DNA from: Bifidobacteriaceae bacterium
GTDB lineage: Bacteria; Actinomycetota; Actinomycetes; Actinomycetales; Bifidobacteriaceae
Reading direction: 5' to 3'
Assembly (NCBI GenBank): GCA_022650895.1
Contig: JALCQC010000010.1
Coordinates: forward strand, 1-64,000
Length of the DNA stretch: 64,000 bases
Position 1 is the stretch's first letter. Each line of letters begins with the position of its first letter. The position numbers were made by a program, and so were the translations under genes. Shown here piece by piece: positions 26,552 to 33,562 of this stretch. Below the pieces are notes generated by a model. The model made no database searches and was not told the origin of the DNA. It saw nothing but the letters and a program-made list of their open reading frames with translations.

Positions 26552-26668
26552 AGCGGTGTGATGCGCTGAGCTGGATTGCGTGTGTAGTGAACTGTCGGCA
26601 TGGGTGGGTTTGTGTGCGCACGTCGAGCTGCCACGCAATGCAGCTAGGCATGAAGTCAATTAGGTATG

Positions 26669-26706
26669 AAAAATCCCCGAGAACTATGAGGTTCTTGGGG
26701 ATTTTT
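26669..26706. terminator. bidirectional terminator
   Basis: AAAAATCCCCGAGAAC pairs perfectly apart from one base with GGTTCTTGGGGATTTTT across a TATGA loop. A and T tracts flank both sides, so it can end the aldo/keto reductase on the plus strand and the tRNA transcript on the minus strand. Confidence 0.9.
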
Positions 26707-26714
26707 GTTGTTTG

Positions 26715-26787
26715 TGGAGCTAGCCGGGTTCGAACCGGCGACCCTCTGCTTGCAAAGCAGATGCGCTACCAGCTGCGCCATAGCCCC
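26715..26787 (-). tRNA. tRNA-Ala (TGC)
   Basis: Reading the minus strand gives a 73-base cloverleaf: acceptor GGGGCTA pairing with TAGCTCC, D-arm GCGCAGCTGGTAGCGC, anticodon arm TCTGC-TTTGCAA-GCAGA with anticodon TGC, and T-arm GCCGGTTCGAACCCGGC. CCA is not encoded. It follows tRNA-Ile and ends just before the bidirectional terminator. Confidence 0.97.
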
Positions 26788-26809
26788 AAATGAATCTTTA
26801 TAAACTGCG

Positions 26810-26883
26810 TGGGCCCAGGAAGACTTGAACTTCCGACCTCATCCTTATCAGGGATGCGCTCTAACCAACTGAGCTATGGGCCC
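26810..26883 (-). tRNA. tRNA-Ile (GAT)
   Basis: A 74-base cloverleaf on the minus strand: acceptor GGGCCCA with TGGGCCC, D-arm TAGCTCAGTTGGTTAGAGC, anticodon arm CATCC-CTGATAA-GGATG with anticodon GAT, and T-arm GGAAGTTCAAGTCTTCC. It is transcribed just ahead of tRNA-Ala. This pair beside a DUF3566 gene is typical of actinobacterial origin regions; here other genes lie between. Confidence 0.97.
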
Positions 26884-27064
26884 ATCACTGTGATTGGAAA
26901 ATCACACAAACAGTTATGTTAAGGGTTATTGTTCCAATAGTCAATTCAGAGTGTCGAATAGACATTTAATGCGCAGTGCGTAACGTCTGCCCACCATCCG
27001 AAATACGCTCCACGCGCACCGAAATGCCTTGCCAATGCAGCCTTGGCCATGTTGGAATTGAATC

Positions 27065-27523
27065 ATGACAAAATATATAGGAAACGAGCCGTCGGAAGTC
27101 GTCTACACCGCTGTGGCGAACGTCACGGGTGGGCGTACCGGCGAGGCTTATAGCACCGAACCAGACATGCATTTGAGCATGCGTTCCCCCAAGTCCATGG
27201 GTGGGGAAGGAGACGGTACCAACCCCGAGCAGCTGTTCGCAATGGGTTGGGGCGCCTGCTTCCAGGGAGCCCTTGGACTTGCCGCCAAAGAAATGCGTAT
27301 GAGTGGACTGAAGGTTGCGAAATCCAAGGTCCGCGTCCACGTATCTTTCGGCCCTGAAGGCGAATCTTTCGCGCTGGCTGCCAAGATTGAGGTCGCGGTT
27401 CCGGGCTTCCCCTTGGAGGAAGTGCAGAAACTCGCGGACCGCACGCACGAGTTGTGCCCGTATTCCAAGGCGACGCGTGATAATGTGCCGGTTGAAGTGA
27501 TTGCAGTCGACGCTCTCGTCTGA
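27065..27523 (+). CDS. OsmC/Ohr family peroxide-resistance protein
   Basis: A 152-residue thiol peroxidase of the Ohr/OsmC family, which reduces organic hydroperoxides. The two redox cysteines are in WGACFQGALGLAAKE and ELCPYSKATRDNVPVEV, and the family segment NPEQLFAMGWGAC is intact. It begins MTKYIGNEPSEVVYTAVANV. The sequence lies nearer Ohr than YhfA-type OsmC because of the CPYSKA motif. It is a single gene with a terminator behind it. For an anaerobe it would protect membrane lipids during oxygen exposure, together with Dps further on. Confidence 0.93.
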   Translation: MTKYIGNEPSEVVYTAVANVTGGRTGEAYSTEPDMHLSMRSPKSMGGEGDGTNPEQLFAMGWGACFQGALGLAAKEMRMSGLKVAKSKVRVHVSFGPEGESFALAAKIEVAVPGFPLEEVQKLADRTHELCPYSKATRDNVPVEVIAVDALV

Positions 27524-27570
27524 GTCGCTCGGCAGTAAATCATGCAGCAACCATGCAGTAGTCGTTGTGT

Positions 27571-27607
27571 AAGGGGAGGGGCTGCATCTGGCTTCTCCCC
27601 ATTTTTG
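27571..27607 (+). terminator. terminator after OsmC/Ohr gene
   Basis: GGGGAG (27573-27578) pairs with CTCCCC (27595-27600), followed by ATTTTTG. Confidence 0.75.
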
Positions 27608-27635
27608 ACACGTGGGTCAAGTACCATAAGGACGC

Positions 27636-28256
27636 GTGCGCAACCAGAAACGAAATCAGCCGGAACCCCCCGTTGAGATCGATTACGAGGGTTTGCATAT
27701 GCTGGTGACGCGCAAGCCCATCAAGAACATGTATCTGCGGGTCAAGCCACCTGACGGTCATCTTGAGATCTCCGCTCCACTGCGAATGCGCACGAATACC
27801 ATCGAAAAGTTCGTGGATTCTCGCCGCACATGGATTGACCAGATGCAGGAGCGCATGGTTCCCGTGAATCCGCTCAATCCCTCCGATACTCAGGAACGGC
27901 ATTCTCTGGGGGATAATTGGCCTCCTGAGCGTCGGGCGGAGGCGAAGATCCGCATGACGGCACAGCTTTCGGAATTACTGCCGCGGTGGACGGCGACGGT
28001 GGGCCGCGCACCTACGGCAATCAGTCTGCGTCCCATGAAGACGAGGTGGGGCTCGTGCACGCCGCGGACTGGCCGCATTCGTCTCAATCTCGAATTGGCG
28101 GATATGCCCGAGCGCTTTCTTGAGTATGTTCTCGTGCATGAGCTCACGCACCTGCGGGCGTCGGGGCATGGGACTGAATTCCAGCGACTGATGTCGCAGT
28201 ACCTGCCTCAGTGGAAAACCTTGCGTGCAGAATTGAACCACTACGTCATTTTGTGA
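27636..28256 (+). CDS. YgjP-like (DUF45/SprT-type) metal-dependent hydrolase
   Basis: A 206-residue protein of the DUF45/YgjP family. The N-terminal half has GLHMLVTRKPIKNMYLRVKPPDG and LEISAPLRM, typical of the family's beta-rich part. The C-terminal half has TRWGSCTPRTGRIRLNLEL followed by the zinc motif LVHELTHLRASGHGTEF, where two histidines and the glutamate form a gluzincin-type site. AAGGA precedes the GTG start. The family is predicted to be peptidase-like and often accompanies type I restriction systems, but none is present here. The substrate is unknown. Confidence 0.9.
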   Translation: MRNQKRNQPEPPVEIDYEGLHMLVTRKPIKNMYLRVKPPDGHLEISAPLRMRTNTIEKFVDSRRTWIDQMQERMVPVNPLNPSDTQERHSLGDNWPPERRAEAKIRMTAQLSELLPRWTATVGRAPTAISLRPMKTRWGSCTPRTGRIRLNLELADMPERFLEYVLVHELTHLRASGHGTEFQRLMSQYLPQWKTLRAELNHYVIL

Positions 28257-28360
28257 GGCGCGAGGCTGCAGATAGTTGTGAGCGGAGCTTATTGGGGAGG
28301 TTTCCTTCTCCAGTTATCCACACCCCTTGATTTTTTATTTGTGTACGTGGATTTCTCGCT

Positions 28361-28864
28361 ATGTTTGCAGTCATGACTTATGAAAATCCTTCCGCTGCGC
28401 CTCCGCCCGGGGTTTCAGGTACGCGCGCCAACAGTGGTGATGGCAGCGGTGATAACGATGGCGGCAGCAGTGGTGGCGTCAGTCGTATGAATGCCGGTGA
28501 AGGCGGGGTGAATACGGGGGTCATCCTAGATTTTGCTGATTATGGGAGATTGCGCCGAAACGGTCGTGTGGCGTTGCTGATTGCGGTTGTCGCGTCAGCG
28601 CTGTTCACTGGAGCGTCGGTCTTCGTCTTCGCTCATCCCGAGATTTTCGGGGTGCTGGTGCTCGCTGCCGGAGTGGCCGTGTTCGTGATGTTTCCGGTCT
28701 TTGTCGTTTCAACTGCTGCGGGAGTGATCGCAGCAACCGGCAGAGTCCGTGGGCATGGCGGTCTCACTGTCTTGCTGGTACTGGGGCTGGTGTGCTGTGC
28801 GGTGGTGGCATTAGTAGGTGTCGCCATTCTGGCTATTCTCATTCCGCTTCTCGTTCCCCTGTGA
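28361..28864 (+). CDS. hypothetical membrane protein
   Basis: A 167-residue protein that I do not recognise. The first 60 residues are Gly/Ser/Asn rich (GDGSGDNDGGSSGGVSR) and probably disordered. Two or three hydrophobic helices follow: VALLIAVVASALFTGASVFVF, FGVLVLAAGVAVFVMFPVFVV, and a last one LVLGLVCCAVVALVGVAILAILIPLLVPL. The start is either ATG 28361 or ATG 28373; neither has a clear ribosome binding site. The gene is flanked by the DUF45 protein and an SDR on the same strand. Codon use looks like the neighbours, so the ORF is probably real. Confidence 0.6.
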   Translation: MFAVMTYENPSAAPPPGVSGTRANSGDGSGDNDGGSSGGVSRMNAGEGGVNTGVILDFADYGRLRRNGRVALLIAVVASALFTGASVFVFAHPEIFGVLVLAAGVAVFVMFPVFVVSTAAGVIAATGRVRGHGGLTVLLVLGLVCCAVVALVGVAILAILIPLLVPL

Positions 28865-28937
28865 TCTCTCGGTGGCACGCTCTTCCGGAGGTGATTTTCC
28901 GCGATAACCTTAAGAAAAACGAATGAGAGGAGCTCTC

Positions 28938-29696
28938 GTGGCAGAGGATCAAAAGCGTAGGCGGGCAGTGGTTACCGGTGCATCAAGCGGCATTGGGGAA
29001 GCGACGGTGCGTTCCCTTGTCTCGGATGGCTGGAGCGTCGTTGCTCTTGCACGGCGTGAGGAGCGATTGAAAGCCCTTTCCGAGGAGACCGGGTGCGAAT
29101 ACTTTGTCTGTGACGTCACGAGCGAGGACTCCACCGCTGCCGCCGTCGAGAAGCTGACAGCTGCCGGTCCTGTCGACGCTTTGGTGAATTGCGCAGGCGG
29201 TGCCTTGGGAACGGATCACGTGGACGTCGCCAAGATCGACGAATGGCGCTGGATGTATGAGACCAATGTGCTTGGCACTCTGCGCATCACCCAGAAACTA
29301 CTGCCTGCCATCAAGGAACGCGAGGGTTCCGTCGTGGTCATTTCCTCCACGGCCGGCATCGAGACCTATCCCGGTGGTGGTGGCTACTGTGGCGTCAAGG
29401 CGGCAGAGAAGGCGCTCGCGCGAGCGCTGCGTTTGGAACAGGTGGGCGAGCCTGTGCGGGTGATCGACATCGCTCCGGGCCTGGTGAAGACGGCGGAATT
29501 CTCGCTGAACCGTCTGCACGGTGATCAGAAGGCGGCAGATGCCGTCTACGCCGGTGTTCCCAACCCGTTGACAGGAGAGGACATCGCAGAGGCGGTGCGC
29601 TGGGCCCTTGATCAACCCGCTGCCGTCGACATTGACGAGATGGTGGTTCGTCCCCGTGCGCAGGTTTCTTCCACGCAGGTTTACCGGACCGAGTAG
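28938..29696 (+). CDS. short-chain dehydrogenase/reductase (SDR)
   Basis: A 252-residue classical SDR starting at GTG 28938, with GAGAGGAG six bases upstream. NAD(P) binding is by TGASSGIGEATV, the NAG motif is LVNCAGGAL, and the catalytic triad is in VVVISSTAGIETYPGGGGYCGVKAAEKA (Ser, Tyr and Lys, the YxxxK motif). The arginines in ALARREERLK suggest NADPH preference. The sequence is close to YdfG-type 3-hydroxy acid or serine dehydrogenases, such as the ending IDEMVVRPRAQ. A terminator shared with the convergent dps gene follows. Confidence 0.93.
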   Translation: MAEDQKRRRAVVTGASSGIGEATVRSLVSDGWSVVALARREERLKALSEETGCEYFVCDVTSEDSTAAAVEKLTAAGPVDALVNCAGGALGTDHVDVAKIDEWRWMYETNVLGTLRITQKLLPAIKEREGSVVVISSTAGIETYPGGGGYCGVKAAEKALARALRLEQVGEPVRVIDIAPGLVKTAEFSLNRLHGDQKAADAVYAGVPNPLTGEDIAEAVRWALDQPAAVDIDEMVVRPRAQVSSTQVYRTE

Positions 29697-29797
29697 AAGG
29701 GTGGTAGGCGGGTACCGCAGGAATGCTGCGCCCACCAAACATGGTCAAAGGCACTCATGAAATCACCGGTATTGCTGGAATCGCTAGCGGAATCAAA

Positions 29798-29831
29798 TGA
29801 GGGGCGGAGCCCTTGCGGACTCCACCCCTCA
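29798..29831. terminator. hairpin between convergent SDR and dps genes
   Basis: TGAGGGGCGGAG pairs with CTCCACCCCTCA, one mismatch. T tracts are weak on both strands, so activity in either direction is an inference from position. Confidence 0.65.
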
Positions 29832-29879
29832 CTCTGCCAAACTCAATAATTCAAGAGTTCAGCAATTCAACGACTTGGA

Positions 29880-30359
29880 TCACACCAAGTGCGAGTGCAT
29901 GAACCATTGGAACTGTTCCAGAACCTGGACATGGTCCTGAACGATGTTCGAGCTGATAACGTCCAGCTCATCGAGTTCCTTGATGGCTTCACGATCTGCC
30001 TTGATGAGGGAATCATAATAGGTCACCAGCGCCTTGAGATAGTACTCAGTGGAAGCGCGACCCTTCGCTGCAAATGGTTCCCAAGTGCGTGAACGGACGA
30101 TGCCGTCCGGCGTTCCCTCGGGACTTCCACCGAGTGCTGCGATACGCTCTGCAGTTTCATCTGCCTGATCACGGACTGCGTCGACCTGAGGATCAAGCAT
30201 TTCGTGGACTGCGATGAAGTTGGGTCCTGTTACGTTCCAGTGGGCATGTTTCAGAATGAGCGCTGCCTCATTTTCGTTGTACAAGCGATCCTGAAGAATC
30301 GACACGACCTTTTCGGCCGTAGCTTCGTCGAGTCCTGGAACGGTGAATGGTGCTGACAT
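29880..30359 (-). CDS. dps: Dps family ferritin-like DNA-protection protein
   Basis: A protein of about 159 residues that stores iron and shields DNA from oxidative damage as a dodecamer. ATG 30359 lies seven bases after AAAGGAG; ATG 30362 just before it is also possible. Ferroxidase residues are present in LILKHAHWNVTGPNFIAVHEMLD and VDAVRDQADETAERIAALGG. The core ends in HVQVLEQFQWFMHSHLV without the long basic tail of E. coli Dps, so DNA binding, if any, would use other surfaces. The gene is monocistronic. Confidence 0.93.
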   Translation of the reverse strand: MSAPFTVPGLDEATAEKVVSILQDRLYNENEAALILKHAHWNVTGPNFIAVHEMLDPQVDAVRDQADETAERIAALGGSPEGTPDGIVRSRTWEPFAAKGRASTEYYLKALVTYYDSLIKADREAIKELDELDVISSNIVQDHVQVLEQFQWFMHSHLV

Positions 30360-30518
30360 CATCGTGCTCCTTTCTGTTATCGACCCGCGCCTTCCGTTTT
30401 TGTCTTCTGCGCGAATCTGCTTATAAGAGTACCTATGTTGCCTGTCAGTCACCAGAGCATTGGGTGGGAGTTTGGCATAGTGTCAGCAAGATGACAGAAG
30501 CCGTACTCTAGCCGTGCC

Positions 30519-31916
30519 CTACTTCGACACGCCAAAGGTGTCGTCGTCGGCATCATGCACGGTTTCGGTGGCATCTTCCGCCCTGCTGAGTTTCGTGCCG
30601 TTGAGAACGGGCAAAGGAACGCCGTCTTCGGAATCGTTGCGTTTGCGGATTTCCATGGTCTGGATGCGGCGGCCGTCGACGGCGGTAACCACCATGTCGT
30701 AGCCGGCCTCCTGATGGAGGATGTCACCGACCTTTGCCATGACGCCGGTGTGGGCGAGGAAGTAGCCGGCCACGGTTTCGTAGGGTCCGTCCTCCAGCTC
30801 GATTCCGGTCACGTCTGCGAAGTCCTCAATCGTCATGCCGCCATCAACGGTGGCCACGCCGTTGATGAAGGCGGAACCGTTCGCCGTGTCCATTTCAGGC
30901 AGGTCGTATTCGTCGCGGATATCGCCAATCAGCTCCTCCGTCATGTCTTCCAAAGTGACGATGCCATCGGTGCCGCCGTATTCGTCGATGACGATGGCGA
31001 GATGGATGCCCCTTTTGCGCAGAAGGCTCAGGGACGGCAGGAGGCGTGAGGTCCCGGGCAGGGAGATTCCTTCGCGGGTGACGTCGGCAACCGTGCGGGC
31101 GGTGCTGTCACGAACGTCCAAGAGGTCACGCACGTGGACGAATCCGAGGACGTCATCGAAGTCCTCGCCGATGACCGGGTAGCGCGAGTACGGCTTGTTG
31201 TGCACCTCTTCGGCCGCCTCTTGAATGGTCATGGAGCCTTCGAGGAAGGTGACGTCAGCGCGGGGACGCATCACTTCGGCGACGGTGGTTTCGGAAGCGT
31301 CGAAAACGTCATCCAGAATGACGCGCTCTTCCTGACCGATGCGGGTGTTGGTGGAGACGAGGACGCGGAGTTCGTCATCGCTGACTTCGGATTCGGTTTC
31401 ATTCGGGTCAAAGCCCATGAGCCGTACGATTCCGTTGGTCGATTTGCCCAGCAGCCAGATGATGGGCTTGCAGATGGTGGCGAAAGTGTCGATGGCGGGG
31501 ACCACGGCGCGGGCTATCTTCTCGGTCTGCTGCAGTGCGATGCGTTTTGGCACCAGCTCCGAGATCACGATGGAGAAGTAGGAGATCACGATGGTGAGAA
31601 TGATGGTGGTGAGGACGTTGGCAAGGTTGGAAGGCATTCCCCAGCGCTCAAGAATCGGGATGATGTAGGGCGCAATCGACGAGGCACCGAACGATGCGGA
31701 AAGGAAACCTGTCAGCGTGATACCAATCTGGACTGCCGAAAGGAAGCGATTGGGATCATGCGCGACCTTTGCCACGCGGGCACCACGGACGTCTTCCTGT
31801 TCCATCTGCTCGATCTGCGAGCCGCGCAACGACACTAGCGCGAGCTCGGTGCCGGAGAAGACGGCTCCAATGAGCAGGAACACGAGGATCAGCAAAATAT
31901 TCAGCCACAGTGACAT
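30519..31916 (-). CDS. CNNM/CorC-type membrane protein with CBS domains
   Basis: A 465-residue protein of the hemolysin C/CNNM group, implicated in magnesium or cobalt export. The N-terminal DUF21 domain has about four hydrophobic segments: LNILLILVFLLIGAVFSGTELAL at the start, GITLTGFLSASFGASSIAPYI, and VISYFSIVISELVPKRIAL with the conserved PKR. Two CBS domains follow, with VMRPRADVTFLEGSMTI and FVHVRDLLDVRD, then EYGGTDGIVTLEDMTEELIGDI. The final part is a CorC_HlyC (transporter-associated) domain. It is not itself shown to be a haemolysin. The gene is followed 114 bases downstream of metY's stop on the same strand. Confidence 0.92.
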   Translation of the reverse strand: MSLWLNILLILVFLLIGAVFSGTELALVSLRGSQIEQMEQEDVRGARVAKVAHDPNRFLSAVQIGITLTGFLSASFGASSIAPYIIPILERWGMPSNLANVLTTIILTIVISYFSIVISELVPKRIALQQTEKIARAVVPAIDTFATICKPIIWLLGKSTNGIVRLMGFDPNETESEVSDDELRVLVSTNTRIGQEERVILDDVFDASETTVAEVMRPRADVTFLEGSMTIQEAAEEVHNKPYSRYPVIGEDFDDVLGFVHVRDLLDVRDSTARTVADVTREGISLPGTSRLLPSLSLLRKRGIHLAIVIDEYGGTDGIVTLEDMTEELIGDIRDEYDLPEMDTANGSAFINGVATVDGGMTIEDFADVTGIELEDGPYETVAGYFLAHTGVMAKVGDILHQEAGYDMVVTAVDGRRIQTMEIRKRNDSEDGVPLPVLNGTKLSRAEDATETVHDADDDTFGVSK

Positions 31917-32030
31917 ATTTCAACGATACGTCATGAACTGTTGCGTTCGCCGGTGTTCATGTGGAATTCAGCGGTTACTGAACTTTTGCAGGCGCGGGAA
32001 CTGCCCGCTCGCGCCCGCATGTGCAGCCGC

Positions 32031-33329
32031 CTACTCCTCGAAGGCACCTGCGATGGCCTGGTCCAGATCGGCGATCAAATCCTCGGCATCTTCCAGACCG
32101 ATGGAAAGGCGCAGCAGATTGTCGCTCACGCCGTTGGCCTCGCGGTAGGCTGCTGGCACTTCGCGGTGCGTCACGCGCGCGGGATTCACGATCATGGAGC
32201 GAACGTCACCCACGTTGGGAATGTAGGTAAAGACTTTCACGCCCTCGACGACCTTGCGAATGTTGGACTCATCGCCGTCCAACAGGAACGAGAGCACCGT
32301 GCCCACGCCCTTGGGGAAGTACTTTGCGACCAGCTCATGCTGATCCGAATCCGGCAGCCCGGAGTAGTACACCTGTTTGACGTGTGGCAGCGACTCAAGA
32401 TGATGCGCCACTTTCACGGCGTTGCTGACGGCCTTGTCCTCGCGCTCGCTCAGCGTATCGAGACCGAGCAGCTGCAGATAGGCGTTGAACGGGCTTTGCA
32501 CCGCGCCAAAGGTGCGCACGTATTTGATCCGTACACGGCGGACGAAGGCCTCGCGCCCATATGCCTCACTGAAGCTGCGCCAGACGCCTTTCCGTTCGTC
32601 GCTCACCACGATGTCCTTTTCGGTGAACTGTGGGAATTTTCCGTTCGTCCAATCGAAATTGCCGGAGTCGATGACGACACCGCCCAGCGCGTCCCCGTGC
32701 CCGCTAATTCCCTTGGTGGTGGAGTGCACCACGATGTCGGCTCCGTGTTCGATGGGGCGGAAAAGATAGGGAGTGGGGAAGGTGTTGTCCACGATCAGGG
32801 GGATGCCGTGGCGATGCGCCACTTGGGCCAGTGCCTCGATGTCGGTGACTTCGGTGCTGGGGTTAGCAACCGATTCAGCGAAAATAGCCTTCGTCTCGTC
32901 GTTGATGGCGTCCTCGACCTCGGTGAGATCGTTGATGTTCTTGACGAAATTCGAGTGCACGCCAAAGTGGGGGAAGAAGCTTTCGAGGGCGTCCACTGAG
33001 GCGCCGTACAGATTTGTCGGCGCGATGATGTTGCCACCCATTTCGGCGGCGGCGAGAAGTGCGAACGAGACCGCCGCCATGCCGGTGGCTACGGCTACGG
33101 CTCCGATGCCACCCTCTAACTGGGCAAGGCGTTTTTCCAGGACGTCAATCGTCGGGTTGCCACATCGTGAGTAGGAGAACCCGTCAATCTCACCACTGGC
33201 AAGGCCGTCGGCCTGGCGTTCCGTCACCATGTCGAAGGCGGCGGAGGCATAGATCGGCACGTTTGCGGCGTTGGCGTGCTGCCGAGGGTCGTAGCCAGCG
33301 TGGATTCGTTGTGTATTGAAACCTGTCAT
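32031..33329 (-). CDS. metY: O-acetylhomoserine sulfhydrylase
   Basis: A 432-residue PLP enzyme that makes homocysteine from O-acetylhomoserine and sulfide. It opens GFNTQRIHAGYDPRQHANAANVPIY, with the PLP tyrosine region FSYSRCGNPTIDVLEKRLAQLEGG, the aspartate in IVDNTFPTPYLFRPI, and the lysine in VVHSTTKGISGHGDALGG. Length and the long HGDALGGVVIDSG insert separate it from cystathionine gamma-lyase and gamma-synthase. AAGGAGTCCC precedes the ATG. It stands between ppc and the CNNM gene with its own promoter. I see no recognisable SAM or other methionine riboswitch in the upstream gap. Confidence 0.94.
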   Translation of the reverse strand: MTGFNTQRIHAGYDPRQHANAANVPIYASAAFDMVTERQADGLASGEIDGFSYSRCGNPTIDVLEKRLAQLEGGIGAVAVATGMAAVSFALLAAAEMGGNIIAPTNLYGASVDALESFFPHFGVHSNFVKNINDLTEVEDAINDETKAIFAESVANPSTEVTDIEALAQVAHRHGIPLIVDNTFPTPYLFRPIEHGADIVVHSTTKGISGHGDALGGVVIDSGNFDWTNGKFPQFTEKDIVVSDERKGVWRSFSEAYGREAFVRRVRIKYVRTFGAVQSPFNAYLQLLGLDTLSEREDKAVSNAVKVAHHLESLPHVKQVYYSGLPDSDQHELVAKYFPKGVGTVLSFLLDGDESNIRKVVEGVKVFTYIPNVGDVRSMIVNPARVTHREVPAAYREANGVSDNLLRLSIGLEDAEDLIADLDQAIAGAFEE

Positions 33330-33397
33330 GGGACTCCTTCGAAAAAAGCGCTCTTAGGCTAACATTCGCAGATGTGGTGTGCTATCGAGTTTCGCCG

Positions 33398-33420
33398 ATT
33401 CTCGGCCGAAAAGGCCGCTC
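33398..33420. promoter_or_regulatory. palindromic hairpin upstream of metY
   Basis: CGGCCGAAAAGGCCG gives a compact stem with an AAAA-type loop about 70 bases before the metY start. It could be a leader hairpin or operator; position is the only support. Confidence 0.35.
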
Positions 33421-33462
33421 TCGCCATACTAAAAATTTATAGATCGCTCAAAACGTCTGAAA

Positions 33463-33508
33463 TAAAAAGCCCGTTGCGGATCTCGTGACGACAATCCACA
33501 ACGGGCCC
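33463..33508 (-). terminator. terminator of ppc
   Basis: On the minus strand GCCCGTTGTGGAT pairs with ATCCGCAACGGGC and is followed by TTTTTATTT. It lies 55 bases after the ppc stop. Confidence 0.92.
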
Positions 33509-33562
33509 TACGTCACCTCACACGGTGACGTCTACCGCGAGCGGGGTGTTTCCCGCCTCACA

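Noticed and set aside
31134-31838. 234-residue plus-strand ORF opposite the CNNM protein gene
   Set aside because: It is the antisense shadow of a well-supported gene with intact domains.
33330-33462. Possible SAM or cobalamin riboswitch before metY
   Set aside because: I looked for the conserved cores and found only one short palindrome. The gap is too short for most such elements.
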